Shown piece by piece: positions 24,811 through 34,258 of a DNA stretch of 64,000 nucleotides. Within the stretch, counting starts at the first letter, position 1. Each line of letters begins with the position of its first letter. The position numbers and the translations under genes are program-made. The notes beneath the pieces were generated by a model. The model was not told the origin of the DNA. It saw only the letters and a program-made list of their open reading frames with translations, and searched no databases. Origin of the DNA: Macrostomum hystrix (lineage: Eukaryota; Platyhelminthes; Macrostomidae); NCBI GenBank assembly GCA_950097015.1, contig CATNEN010000026.1, positions 1,034,001 through 1,098,000 of the forward strand, in the 5' to 3' direction.

Positions 24811-25408
24811 GCAGCTATTGAATCGAGCCAATACTCGTAGCCAGAATCGAACGAAGAGTAGAATCGCTGCTAGAAGTAAACCAAGAACTAATTAAAGATT
24901 CTAAGCTACAATCGAATTTTAGTTAAGAATCGCAGTAGGAACCGAAGCTAGAATCGAAGCTAGAATCGAAATAATAATCCTAGTTGAATAATTGCTTGAG
25001 TCGGAACTAGAATACTCGTTGGGAACGCGTTTTGAGTTGAGATCAGCTAAGATCAGTTGAAAGCAATACAAAAAAGCTGCATTCATCGTTCGCAGATAAA
25101 GCTAGAAAAGTCCAACTGCCTTTAGTTTTTTTTCAACCAGAGAACGTTCTGCTGCTTTAGAAATGACAGGTGCAAAAAACACCAAGATGGACCCGCAATT
25201 CCTGCTTCAACGCTCTGCTGCTTTAAAAAGTAACTTTTCCTCTTGCTGTCACGGGGGAGGCCAGTTGAATAATTGATTCGACAACCAGTTGTCTGCATCT
25301 GGCCTGGAAGCCGGGAGATGCTCCGCTGGCACGCCTCCTTCACGCCTAATTGAATTGAGAAACAATTGAGTGCCTGGCTGGGTCTCACGAGCCTCACTAA
25401 AGGATGAC
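24811..25408. other. Right end of block A1
   Basis: It contains degenerate repeats of gaatcgaagcta around 24835-24975 and a duplicated ctgctgctttagaaa-like motif near 25149 and 25211. No gene is supported. It differs from A2 at about nine positions. Confidence 0.5.
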
Positions 25409-25422
25409 TAAAGGATCACTAA

Positions 25423-26032
25423 AGTAGTAGGGCGAATTATGACACTGCCGCATTAGCACTGGGGAGATAGGAAAGCAGTGTAAAAGGATAGGAGCGGGGC
25501 CTACACAGTGGAGATATGCAGGCCAATCAGGTGGGTTTGTGCAGGAGCCCATTACTGTGCTTATGACACTGCCGCATTAGCACTGGGGAGATAGGAAAGC
25601 AATGTAAAATGATAGGAAGGAAACGAATGCACTGCAGAGATAAGAGAAATGGCTGGCCTATCTCTGTGCATTAGGGATGGATTAACACTGCAGGGATAGG
25701 AAGAGAGGCCGGCCTATCTCTTTGCGCTGGGTGATTAACACAGCAGAGATAGGAGTAGAGGGGGTGTGGGGGTGTGGGGGCGAAGCCCCCACATTTTAAT
25801 TAGCCTTTAATTTTCTTGGTCACTCTGCCTCTGACAAACGGAACTCGCTGGCGCTGGCCCATTTAACCTCCAAGCAGCTGCACTGAGAGAACGTTAAATG
25901 CTACCTTGATGTCTGTGATGCAGGTCATTGCAAGGTCCTGCCTTGCTGGTCTATCTCTCTCTTTGCATTGGGGGTGGGTTAACACTGCAGGGATAGGAAG
26001 AGAGGGTCCGCCTATCATTTGGCACTGCAAAT
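25423..26032 (+). repeat. Polinton left terminal inverted repeat
   Basis: About 610 bp matching the reverse complement of 41356-42213 up to cactgcaaat at 26023-26032. It holds two copies of tatgacactgccgcattagc (25438 and 25562), that is one full 124-bp subunit, against three in the right terminus. Confidence 0.9.
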
Positions 26033-26529
26033 AGTCCTCGGAAATTCCGTGGGGTCCTAGTGTGTGAACAAACGCCTATGTGTTTGCATAGTGGACTCTG
26101 TCGCAGGTAAATCTGTCTGAGAGGGAGAGAGACAGTCAGTGCAGTCTGATAAACCGATTGATTATTCAGTTCCACTCCTCCAATGGAATTTCACTTTTGC
26201 TCTGGTCTCTCATATTTTTTCATATGAAGACAACAACAAAACAACTGTTGGCCTGGGCAAAACAGTGAAACCACCATCTGTTTGCAGTGGGTATGGGCAA
26301 CACTGTAGAGATAGGACAGTGGATGCGTAGCATAGATACATAAATTCAGCCTAATGTTATTATAAGTTTTCTTAGTATTACAAGTGTATGCGCCCACAGT
26401 CTCACCCACCCCATTACGTTAACCCACCCCACTCCGCTGGTATATAAGGGTGGGGATTTTTTATTATCGTTAAGAGAGGATTTCTGTTAAACTAATAGCC
26501 ATTTCGTCACGGAAGTTTGACCTGCTACC
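26033..26529 (+). promoter_or_regulatory. Upstream region and TATA box of the rightward cluster
   Basis: No coding frame is supported here. A good TATA box, TATATAAG, lies at 26441-26448, 82 bp before the ATG of the PC4-like gene, so transcription would start near 26470. This would fit a promoter read by TBP or a TBP-like factor. Confidence 0.55.
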
Positions 26530-27272
26530 ATGGATCTTAGCGACGGCTTTAAAGTTCAAGTACAGGATTCATCGCTATCCGACGCTTCTACTCTTCTGAC
26601 GGGGAGCTGAAGCCTGGAATCCCTGGATTCAACTTGAACGTACACCAATGGGAGAAGCTGAAGCAGCTAAGGCGCCAACTCGTGCAGGCTGCAGTCAACC
26701 GACGAAACGTCACTGCCAAGCTGGGCTCCGACAAGCTCGTAGAAGTCAAGCGAGGAGTCATCTGGCTCAAGCGACTGCCGGAGGACTGCACGGAGGATTT
26801 CCTGAGACGGAATTCGATCGAGATGACTCCCCGTCTGTGGCGAGCGCTGTGGTGCCATGTCGACCGGATCAGTAGTGAGCTGAGAGGAAAGTCACCGGAG
26901 TGCGAGTACGAGCTGGACCCTCAGGACATCAAGACCGAGCCGGACATCGAGAATCGGGCGGGCCAACACTCTAGTGAGGATGCGGACGACGAGAAGACGC
27001 TGCTGATTTCCGAGTCAGACAACGCAACCTCCGAACCGCTTCCAGCTGCAGCCCAACTGTCGACGCCCAAAGCATTCGGCTGCATCCCACAGCAGGACAG
27101 CGACCTGTCTAAGGATCCTTACTGGTATCAGGCCCGTGCGGCTGCGGGTCTCAGTGTCAACTGCTTGATTGGAAGCCGCAAGCGCAAGCAGCCATGGCCT
27201 CTGCGTAGGAGTGATGCGATCAAGTTTCCGAAGCTGACGGATGACTCAGATGAAAACAAGGACAACGAGTGA
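26530..27272 (+). pseudogene. PC4/p15-like transcription coactivator homologue, frameshifted
   Basis: The ATG at 26530 (ACCATGG context) opens a short frame, and similarity passes to the frame of 26634-27272 near 26570. A one-base loss explains the change. The second frame shows the PC4 signature: a basic/aromatic strand ending in R-F-Y, then S-S-D-G-E-L-K-P-G, then a turn and a helix with H-Q-W-E-K-L-K. In the family this fold binds single-stranded or melted promoter DNA and aids RNA polymerase II transcription. The rest, up to residue 212 of the open frame, is acidic and then basic (KRKQPWPLRR), possibly nuclear-targeting. It is the first gene inside the left terminus, behind a TATA box. 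The fold is inferred from motif similarity only. Confidence 0.6.
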
Positions 27273-27553
27273 ATTTCCAAGTGACAGTACATGCATCAAA
27301 TAATTTCTAACTTCATTCATTTGGTCAAATGCGCACTAAGCTTATTATCTATCCAGCCATATTTCAGCAATATAGGCTACAGAGTAATTTTGCTCTGTGC
27401 TTCTCGCAATAGCTAATTTAACTGTCTTTTTTGGCTTTATTTCTCGGTATATGTATCAAGACATTTTATAAACTACATTGTGTCAATACAACTTAAGAAA
27501 GTTGCTAAAGACAAAAAATAATATTGATTCTGACATCCTCTTCATGTTGGAAA

Positions 27554-28622
27554 ATGGAAAAGCTTTACTACAACCCCGCTCAGCCGGCCAGTTTCTCAGG
27601 TGCATCAAAGTTGCAGCAGCAACTAGGGAAAAATAATGAGGTGAAATCTAGAAAATAAATTGAGCTGTGGTTAACTGAACAGCCCGTGCACACACTGCAC
27701 AGGTCGGCTAGAAGGCGCTATCCCAGAGCACCAATCATAGTGCGATCCATTGACGATCAATGGGAGCTTGACTTGGTTGAGATGATTCCATTCGCAAAGT
27801 ACAATAATGGCTACAAGTACATTCTCACATGCATTGATGCGCTGTCCAAATGTGCATGGGCCAGGCCATTGAAAAATAAATCAGCTGCAGAAGTGCAGTC
27901 CGCATTCGAGAGCATTCTGAAATACTCAAAACGCCAGCCTCGCACAGTCCGCACAGATCAGGGGAAAGAGTTTCTTAACACTACTTTTCGCCAATTCTGC
28001 ATAGAGCGGGGGATTCTGGCTTTCCCAACCAATAGTGAGCAGAAAGCAGCCATCATTGAGCGATGGAACAGAACTCTGAAGAGCAAAATGTGGCGGTATT
28101 TCACGTACAAAAGCACCCTGCACTGGGTTGACGTGCTGTCCAAGCTAGTGAAGTCCTACAACAGCACTTACCATAGAAGCATAAAAATGGCGCCAACAAG
28201 CGTCTGCAAAGAGAATGAATCTGAGGTCTGGATGAACCTGTACGATGGGAAAGCAATTGAGACAATAGAGAAGCTGAAGAAACCGAAATTCTGCGACAAT
28301 CAGTTAGTGAGAATTTCCAATGCACCCAGGGTGTTCCGAAAGGGCTACAAGGCCAACTGGAGCGAGGAAGTGTACACTGTGGTGGCCAGGGCCCCGAAGC
28401 ACTACCCGTACATGTACAAGATTAGAGACATGAAGGGGGGAAGAGATTCGAGGCCTCTTCCATGAGCAAGAGCTGCAGGCTGTTCCGGACTCACAGCGGT
28501 TGTATGTGATTGAAAAGATTTTGAAGACTGAGAAACGTCATGGAAAAATCCGATATCTTGTGAAGTGGGCCGGCTACAACTCCACCGCGTGGGTGGATGA
28601 AAAGGACTTAAGAAAAGTCTAG
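27554..28622 (+). pseudogene. Polinton integrase (rve core plus chromodomain), broken
   Basis: The start at 27554 gives the usual Polinton N-terminus (M-x-x-L-Y-Y-N-P), then an in-frame TAA at 27656-27658. The core follows with D in WELDLVEM, D in RTDQGKEF and E in AAIIERWNR, making the D,D-35-E triad. At 28435-28440 a run of six G shifts the frame; the next frame carries the C-terminal chromodomain (YVIEKIL...YLVKWAGY...W) and stops at 28622. The family inserts the linear element into host DNA, and the chromodomain guides it to chromatin. Two separate lesions mean this copy cannot make a full enzyme unless both are errors. Confidence 0.9.
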
Positions 28623-28659
28623 TAGTAAACCTATTTCTGTGATAAAGGTATTTTCTATT

Positions 28660-29472
28660 ATGAGAAACATTGTTATCAACAGTGAACATGCTGAAGGTAC
28701 TTCTAGTGACTTTCATTTTCACCTGCCTTCCCCTATTTACTTGGATCGAAATGTGGACTATGAGGCTGGTCTGGTTGAAATCCATCTGCCTGTTGCATGG
28801 TTCAATCTTGACGAACCTTACTGCATCACTGTCTCAGTTGGAAGAGAGCACGAGGCCCTGGTTCTTCAACCTGGACGCTTTGCTAGAGTGGAGGAGCTGG
28901 TGGAGTGCCTGAATGAGCTGCTGACCAACTCTGAGTCTCTGTTCTTTGATGCGAGAAGCGACAGAGATGCTGAAATGGAGGCAGACGAATCGGGTCTGCT
29001 GGGGCGGCGTGGTAGTGCAAGAGAGTTCGCTATAAAATTTGAAATATGCAACTCAAGAACTGTTGTGCAAAACAGTACCGCGGAAGCAGAGCTGTTTCTT
29101 CCTCCTAACAAAATTCTGCAGTGGCTTGGATTCGGAAGTCAAGCAGTTACGATCCGACCTGGTCGCTTTGTGTCAAAGCATTACATTGGCTGCCCACGCA
29201 CCAGCTTAATTAATGTCCACTGCAGCATTGTTGAATCAACTAACTGCAACTGCAGCTCCCTGCTGAGAACTGTTAGCATGAATTCTGAAATTGAATGGGG
29301 TTACTATCTGAGCAAAGTGTTTAAGAAAACGACATTCTTTCCGATTCAGAGAGTCAATTTCCTACAAAGTATTCGAATTCAACTGCGAGACATTTTTGAC
29401 TGCACATTTATCGCGCAGACTTGCAGTCCTGTTTTGCTGACCGTTCAGATTCGCGAAAAAAAAATTCAATGA
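28660..29472 (+). CDS. Penton-like minor capsid protein
   Basis: 270 residues from the ATG at 28660. The N-terminal stretch with YEAGLVEIHLPVAWFNL matches the beginning of Polinton minor capsid (single jelly-roll, penton) proteins, and the gene lies between integrase and major capsid as usual. The frame is intact. In Polinton and adintovirus models this protein forms the capsid vertices. An upstream GTG at 28639 is in frame but less likely. Confidence 0.7.
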   Translation: MRNIVINSEHAEGTSSDFHFHLPSPIYLDRNVDYEAGLVEIHLPVAWFNLDEPYCITVSVGREHEALVLQPGRFARVEELVECLNELLTNSESLFFDARSDRDAEMEADESGLLGRRGSAREFAIKFEICNSRTVVQNSTAEAELFLPPNKILQWLGFGSQAVTIRPGRFVSKHYIGCPRTSLINVHCSIVESTNCNCSSLLRTVSMNSEIEWGYYLSKVFKKTTFFPIQRVNFLQSIRIQLRDIFDCTFIAQTCSPVLLTVQIREKKIQ

Positions 29473-29675
29473 ATTATCAGCAGCTGATTAGGCAATACTC
29501 GGGAGCTCAAACAGGAGCTCAAAAGTCAGTACTTTATGGCTGCGGGAGTTCTCCAGGGCTTATGACGTACCAGCCTCCACCAGATGCTTCATCATCATCA
29601 TTAACAGGGCTGATCAATAGCAGCCGTGGCAAAACAAAAAGTCCTAAGAAATCGAAACGAAAGCAGAAAAAATGA
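29469..29675 (+). CDS. Small Ser/Pro-rich protein with basic tail (68 aa)
   Basis: The start ATG overlaps the stop of the preceding gene (ATGA). The middle is rich in Gly, Pro and Ser (YQPPPDASSSSLTG) and the end is basic (KSPKKSKRKQKK). Its position between the two capsid genes suggests a virion-associated or DNA-binding role, which is an inference. No family is recognised. Confidence 0.55.
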   Translation: MNYQQLIRQYSGAQTGAQKSVLYGCGSSPGLMTYQPPPDASSSSLTGLINSSRGKTKSPKKSKRKQKK

Positions 29676-29839
29676 AAGAAGAATCAACTAGCCGGAACAC
29701 TAGTCGCAAGAGAGGAAGGAAGACAAAGACTGGCAAGAAAAAGCTTAAGAAAAGGACTGACAAGAAAAGGAAAGCAACTGGAAGAAAGCGCAAAGTCAAC
29801 AGAAAAACTGTGAAACGGGTGCTCGACTCTCTGTCCTAG
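29672..29839 (+). CDS. Tiny highly basic protein (55 aa), core-protein-like
   Basis: Start ATG at 29672 again overlaps the previous stop as ATGA; the stop TAG is at 29837-29839, three bases before the major capsid start. About half of the residues are Lys or Arg (for example TGKKKLKKRT). The composition and place resemble small core or condensing proteins of adenovirus-like virions, but no sequence family is claimed. Confidence 0.6.
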   Translation: MKEESTSRNTSRKRGRKTKTGKKKLKKRTDKKRKATGRKRKVNRKTVKRVLDSLS

Positions 29840-29842
29840 GCG

Positions 29843-31126
29843 ATGGCTTACGGATTTAACCCAAGGCTCGATCTGTTCAAGGCGCCTGTGCTACAGACTT
29901 GTATTGAGAAATCTGCTTACGTTGACATTCATCCTGTGAATTCTATTGTTGCAAACTCACCCATTGAATTTGACTGCCACCAATCAGCTGATGAGTACAC
30001 TGATTTAGTTAATTCATTTCTATACATTCGGTGTCGCATTGTGAGACTGAATGGTGCATTGATGAGGGAGGATGAGCTGGGTGAGGATGGAGTTGTTGCA
30101 GACCGCAGAGACAGCAATGTGCATCCGGAAAATTTTGTTCTGTCTACAGCCTTCTCAGATGTAATTGTTAGCATTAACCAGCGAATCGTCTCTGGGGGTG
30201 ACCAGCTGTACCCGTACCATGCCTACTTCAAAGCACTGATGAGCTCATCCGATGCCCAGCAACTCAAATTTCACCCTGCCGGTTTCTTGGAACCCGACTC
30301 AGCTGATGAGGACCACACTGAGAACCACAGGACCTCCCAATGGAGGGAATATGCGGGACCACTCCTTAGCGACATTTTCCAGTGCCCTGTGTTTCTGCTG
30401 AACAATTTGCACCTGCACATCAAACTGGTGCCCAGTGACGGAGCATTTGGAATCAGAGCTCCAGCCGCCAACAACACCGCCTACAGGATGGAAATATCGC
30501 ACTGCATCCTCTATCTCCGCCGAGTCAAAGTTCTGCCCCACATCAGCTTGGCTCACGAGCAGGGGCTGACTAATCAGAATGCGCTCTACCCAATTGAGCG
30601 AACTGAAATGCAAAACTTCATCCTGCCCCAGGGAATTCAGTCAAAGAATATTGAAGGATTCACGCACGGAAAGCTCCCGAAATTCATCATGCTGGCCTTC
30701 GTCAACCACCGAGCCTTCAATGGGCACCATCATTCCAGCCCGTTCCAGTTCCAAAACTTCAACCTGAGTCAGCTTGCTCTCAAGAAAGGGGGTGAATCCA
30801 TGTGCCACGGGGCATTTACACCTGAGAACAATTCGTTTGTGAGAGAATATTTGCACTACCTGAAAAGCTGTCAATCTGCGAGCCACACCAACTCGGTTCC
30901 ATCGATTCCCTACCAGCTCTTCTCAAACGAGAACACTGTGTTCGCATTCGATCTGACACCCGAGGGAGCGGCTCTGTGGTACGGGCAGAAGGAGGGAAAC
31001 CTGCGGCTGGAGATTCGGTTCCGACAGGCCTTGGATGAAGCCGTGTCCCTGATTGTCATGTGTGTGTATGACTCACTGATTGAGGTCACCAAGCACAGGG
31101 AGCTATTGCTGGACTATTCATCTTAA
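29843..31126 (+). CDS. Major capsid protein (double jelly-roll, hexon-like)
   Basis: 427 residues, intact. The segment QLYPYHAYFKALM around residues 118-130 is the Y-P-Y-x-x-Y hallmark of Polinton major capsid proteins, and LNNLHLHIKL follows before the second jelly roll. Length is near the lower end for the family. It forms the capsid shell in Polinton virus-like models. Its stop overlaps the protease start by one base (TAATG). Confidence 0.88.
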   Translation: MAYGFNPRLDLFKAPVLQTCIEKSAYVDIHPVNSIVANSPIEFDCHQSADEYTDLVNSFLYIRCRIVRLNGALMREDELGEDGVVADRRDSNVHPENFVLSTAFSDVIVSINQRIVSGGDQLYPYHAYFKALMSSSDAQQLKFHPAGFLEPDSADEDHTENHRTSQWREYAGPLLSDIFQCPVFLLNNLHLHIKLVPSDGAFGIRAPAANNTAYRMEISHCILYLRRVKVLPHISLAHEQGLTNQNALYPIERTEMQNFILPQGIQSKNIEGFTHGKLPKFIMLAFVNHRAFNGHHHSSPFQFQNFNLSQLALKKGGESMCHGAFTPENNSFVREYLHYLKSCQSASHTNSVPSIPYQLFSNENTVFAFDLTPEGAALWYGQKEGNLRLEIRFRQALDEAVSLIVMCVYDSLIEVTKHRELLLDYSS

Positions 31127-31672
31127 TGAAAGTTGATATGGATGCCCTTCAGCTGCGTTGTCTTGCTAGATCCTTCCTGCCCAGCAATCGAATCTTGATA
31201 ATCACCCTTTGCTTAAAGCAAAAGACCTGGATAATAAACTGGGATGAAGGAAGAATGCGTGAGAAAATTCCCAATCACAACAGAATCATCAGCTTCTTCT
31301 TGATAAAACACAGCGTCTCGTTTGGACACTGGGTTGCATGTTTTGTTGGCAATGGAAATGTAGTTGAATTATTTGATTCTCTCGGTTGGAATGCACAGAC
31401 TCTGAGTGCCATCCACCAATTTTTTGCTAATAAATTCAAGTTTTCTTTTCCGCATGCTTTGCAATGTTAACCGAATCCAATGCAGTCAGTCGGACAAGTG
31501 CGGACTTTTCTGTCTCTATTTTGCATATCAAAGATTTCTTTTGAAGCGATCATTCGAATGGATTCTGCGAAATCTACACGTGAAAGAAAACTGCCCGTTG
31601 AATGACAGAATGCTTTGTCAGTTTGAAGCCAGCTTAAGAAAAAGAGGTTTATGGCGAAAAAGAAATAGTTGA
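31126..31672 (+). pseudogene. Adenain-type maturation cysteine protease, frameshifted
   Basis: The first frame (31126-31470) has the catalytic His in FGHWVACF (about residue 68) and the acidic residue in LFDSLGWN (about 84). It stops at 31470. The frame 31406-31672 continues with the RIQCSQSDKCGLFCLYF segment, which holds the oxyanion-hole Gln and nucleophile Cys. The switch lies near 31440-31460 in T-rich sequence. The family cleaves capsid precursors during virion maturation. As read, the product lacks the Cys. Confidence 0.85.
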
Positions 31673-31689
31673 AATAAAGCCTAAGTGAG

Positions 31690-32337
31690 ATGGAGTCAGA
31701 AAGAGTGTACTATGATGTCCGCCTGCGACAGGGCAGCTGCATGATGGTCTGCGGACCCACCAATGCTGGAAAGACAACCTTCGTGAAGCATCTAATACAG
31801 TACAGGGATGTATTATTCGACATCCAGCCTGGGAGAGTGCTCTGGTACTATGGAATCGCACAGCCAGCGCATGCTGAGTTGAGCAGTCTTGGTGTGCAAT
31901 TGTATCAGGGATTACCCACTAACTTTGAGAGCTCATTGATGAGCAATGATCTGGTCATTTTTGATGACATGATTGATGAAACTTCTAACTCTGCCTCAAT
32001 GCGAAATATTTTCACTGGACTCGCCCATCACCTGCCATGCTTTCTTGTAATGCTCACTCAGAATATGTTTTTCAAGGGCAAGGAGTTGCGGACCATGAGC
32101 TTGAACGCGATGTACTATGTGATCCTAAAAAACCCCAGAGACCAGCTGCAGATCGCTGCATTGGGCAGGCAGTGCTTTCCATAGAAGCCTGGCTTCCTGC
32201 TTGAGGTCTTCAAGCATGTCACAGCGCAGGGCAGGGGGAGCTACCTGTTTCTGGACTTTCACCCTTGCACTCCCGATGAGCTGCGAGTGCGAGCCAGAAT
32301 TTTGCCCAATCAGAGGCCACATCTGGTTTATGCTTAA
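31690..32337 (+). pseudogene. FtsK/HerA-type genome-packaging ATPase with internal stop
   Basis: Walker A is GPTNAGKT (residues 22-29), Walker B is DLVIFDD (87-93), and a conserved polar Gln lies in MLTQNMF (about 124). A TAG at 32182-32184 interrupts the frame, but the same frame continues to a stop at 32337 with family-like C-terminal sequence (LFLDFHPCTPDELRVR). Full length would be 215 residues. The family pumps DNA into the capsid. The stop removes about 50 residues, so the gene is probably inactive. Confidence 0.88.
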
Positions 32338-32380
32338 GAATATAGGTTGAAAAATGCTATTAGCCTGAATTATTGCAACT

Positions 32381-32704
32381 ATGGAAGTGTTCGAAGCTCA
32401 TCAAAGTTTATTTGAAGTCCTTGCCTCACACAAATATACAATTAGCCTCAAGCGCGCAATAATACAGCTGAGTCCGAAAGAAGCTTGCACTTTTCTTGTC
32501 GAGGCCTGCCACAACCTATTGGAAGAGAATTTGCCATTTTCTCTTGTTGAAAAGACAGCGCTATTGAAATCTAAAAATATAATCCGCAAGATTGCCCGGC
32601 AAAGAAAACAGAGTGACTTACTCAAAGCTTCTTTTATCAGAATCCTCCCCACTCTGCTGAAACTTGTGAAAAAGAAGAGGAAAAGAGATGCACAAATTCA
32701 ATGA
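32381..32704 (+). CDS. Small helical accessory protein (107 aa)
   Basis: Predominantly helical-looking and basic at the end (LVKKKRKRD). The pattern HQSLFEVLAS...RAIIQ...ALL resembles a small protein often found next to the packaging genes in animal Polintons, but I cannot name its function. Its end overlaps the start region of the following gene. Confidence 0.55.
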   Translation: MEVFEAHQSLFEVLASHKYTISLKRAIIQLSPKEACTFLVEACHNLLEENLPFSLVEKTALLKSKNIIRKIARQRKQSDLLKASFIRILPTLLKLVKKKRKRDAQIQ

Positions 32705-32705
32705 G

Positions 32706-33365
32706 ATGGTTCTGATCTCAAGGTCCGAGTATGAAATGCTGAGGAGGAGTGCCAAGCCCATTGAGTCTGTGAGTGACACGGCCATAAAGCAGGCACAGAT
32801 GAAATGCGATGATATCCTGTTGGCCCAAGACTGCCCAGATGATATGAAGACAGCCCTGTACCAGAGTGCAATGCAAAGCTTGCTGGCAAAGCGAAAGCAG
32901 ACAGGAAAGGAAGCTGCATCAGAAGAGAAGAAAGCGAAGTTGATGAAGGCTGAGATGCCTCAAAGAAGCTGGGAGGAAAAGATCTACCAGTCAGTGCCAC
33001 AGAAGCTCAAACCGAGGGCTCGGAGTCTATGGGCCATCCTATCTGACAGCCAGTCTGCTATCCGGGTGTCCGATAATGGAGAGGTGAACATTTCTGGGAA
33101 CTCGATTCCTAACTCAAACATTGTCGATTTGATTCTGCACACAGTGAAGGACTCAAAAAGTTCTGGTCAGCCTGTTGGATGGCCCGCTTTCAGTGACTTG
33201 CTTCGCCAAAAAAATCTCAATGTGCCTATGTCAGCTGTTGGAAAATCTGTACATCAAGAAATTTTTGATACAATTGAAGATGCACAGCCTTCACTCAAAG
33301 GATTGGGCAACAGGTCTGCATGGCTGAGGTTGAACAGGGGGAGAAAACAGTATTTAAGAAAGTAA
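32706..33365 (+). CDS. Polinton accessory protein (~219 aa)
   Basis: The frame is open from 32688; the start MVLISRSEYEML at 32706 is chosen because it follows the previous stop (32702-32704), although ATG 32688 is possible. It has a basic, Lys-rich linker (KKAKLMKAEMPQ), then a segment with GEVNISGNSI and NIVDLI and a C-terminal basic end (RGRKQYLRK). This second half resembles a conserved protein of animal Polintons and adintovirus-like elements, including its N-V-P-x-S motif. The function is unknown. Confidence 0.55.
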   Translation: MVLISRSEYEMLRRSAKPIESVSDTAIKQAQMKCDDILLAQDCPDDMKTALYQSAMQSLLAKRKQTGKEAASEEKKAKLMKAEMPQRSWEEKIYQSVPQKLKPRARSLWAILSDSQSAIRVSDNGEVNISGNSIPNSNIVDLILHTVKDSKSSGQPVGWPAFSDLLRQKNLNVPMSAVGKSVHQEIFDTIEDAQPSLKGLGNRSAWLRLNRGRKQYLRK

Positions 33366-33406
33366 CGATCATCGAATTATGCCGGTTTCGAGGCACTCGC
33401 TTGAGC

Positions 33407-34258
33407 ATGAACTACATAGACATTCAGGGCTTCCCGTGCGATGGAGAGAAGGATGACTTCATCGTGAAGGAGTTGGCGATCCTTGAAGTCAGGAAAGGAA
33501 GCTATCACCTTTCACACCACGTGTACGCTCCACCGTATGATTGGCAGAGAGTTTCACCTGACATGCGAATGTACTACAAACAGCTTTCGAAAAATCTACA
33601 TAAATTCAAGTGGACCGATGGAACCCGGCCATATTTGCAATTAGCTGACGACATTGTGAGCATTGGTAGCGGCGTCAACTGGACAAGCGGAGAGAAAAAA
33701 TCGATTTTTCTAACTGAGTTGTTGGGCAGACTGGTCTACAACTTAGACGATTTGGTCTCACATTCTAACAAAGACTCTGATACCGCATGTGCAGTGAGCA
33801 ACTCATTGCTGTACTACAGCTGGCTGAAACCAACAGCTTGCATCAACTTAAGAAGCGACAAGTGCTCATGGCATAGAAGCTCAAGCAATTGCAGTAGCAG
33901 CAGCAGCCAGACTTGCAATCAGAATGATGATCAAAGGCGCTGCAACCTTGAGAATCACCAACCTGGTTGGTGGAGTGGATCTGAGACTGACTGGAGGCAG
34001 AGGCGCCCAGCTTCCTCTAAGGGAGCTGGCTCTCAGCATGGCTCATGTGATCTACCGACCCGTGTGGCCCAGAGTGCTCATCAAGCAGATGCGGAATCCC
34101 AGAGTTACCCTACTGCTCTACCCTACTGGGCAACTGAGCATCTGTGGCGCAAAGAGCTACGCCGACTCGGTCAGGGCTGCCCGGCGCTTCGTCGCTATGC
34201 TGCATCGCCGAGTGCCGGCTCAGCTGCTGCCTCGTCAAGCTTTCGGTGTGAGGATTAA
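33407..34258 (+). CDS. Conserved Polinton accessory protein, doubtful C-terminus
   Basis: The recognisable part is MNYIDIQGF...DFIVKELAIL...HHVYAPP, a pattern seen in uncharacterised proteins of animal Polintons. It starts at 33407 (an upstream in-frame ATG at 33320 overlaps the preceding gene). After about 33850 the frame becomes Ser/Cys/Arg-rich and overlaps the TBP-like gene in another frame, so the true end is probably near 33925 and the rest may follow a frameshift. No function is known. Confidence 0.5.
   Translation: MNYIDIQGFPCDGEKDDFIVKELAILEVRKGSYHLSHHVYAPPYDWQRVSPDMRMYYKQLSKNLHKFKWTDGTRPYLQLADDIVSIGSGVNWTSGEKKSIFLTELLGRLVYNLDDLVSHSNKDSDTACAVSNSLLYYSWLKPTACINLRSDKCSWHRSSSNCSSSSSQTCNQNDDQRRCNLENHQPGWWSGSETDWRQRRPASSKGAGSQHGSCDLPTRVAQSAHQADAESQSYPTALPYWATEHLWRKELRRLGQGCPALRRYAASPSAGSAAASSSFRCED

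Larger units (their letters stand above)
1..25408. repeat. Long direct repeat block A, copy A1
   Basis: Base 1 aligns with 42285 and base 25408 with 62666, in the same orientation. The offset is 42284 at the start and changes only at indels and array-length differences. The homology runs off the left edge of the window, so the true left end of the duplication is not seen. By eye about 14 single-base or small differences lie in 1-20680 outside the arrays; after about 20690 the copies differ by one to four percent. The block ends immediately before the Polinton. Confidence 0.95.

Noticed and set aside
20772-24895. Cys/Val-rich and His/Thr-rich frames over the TG array
   Set aside because: Simple-sequence translation artefacts.
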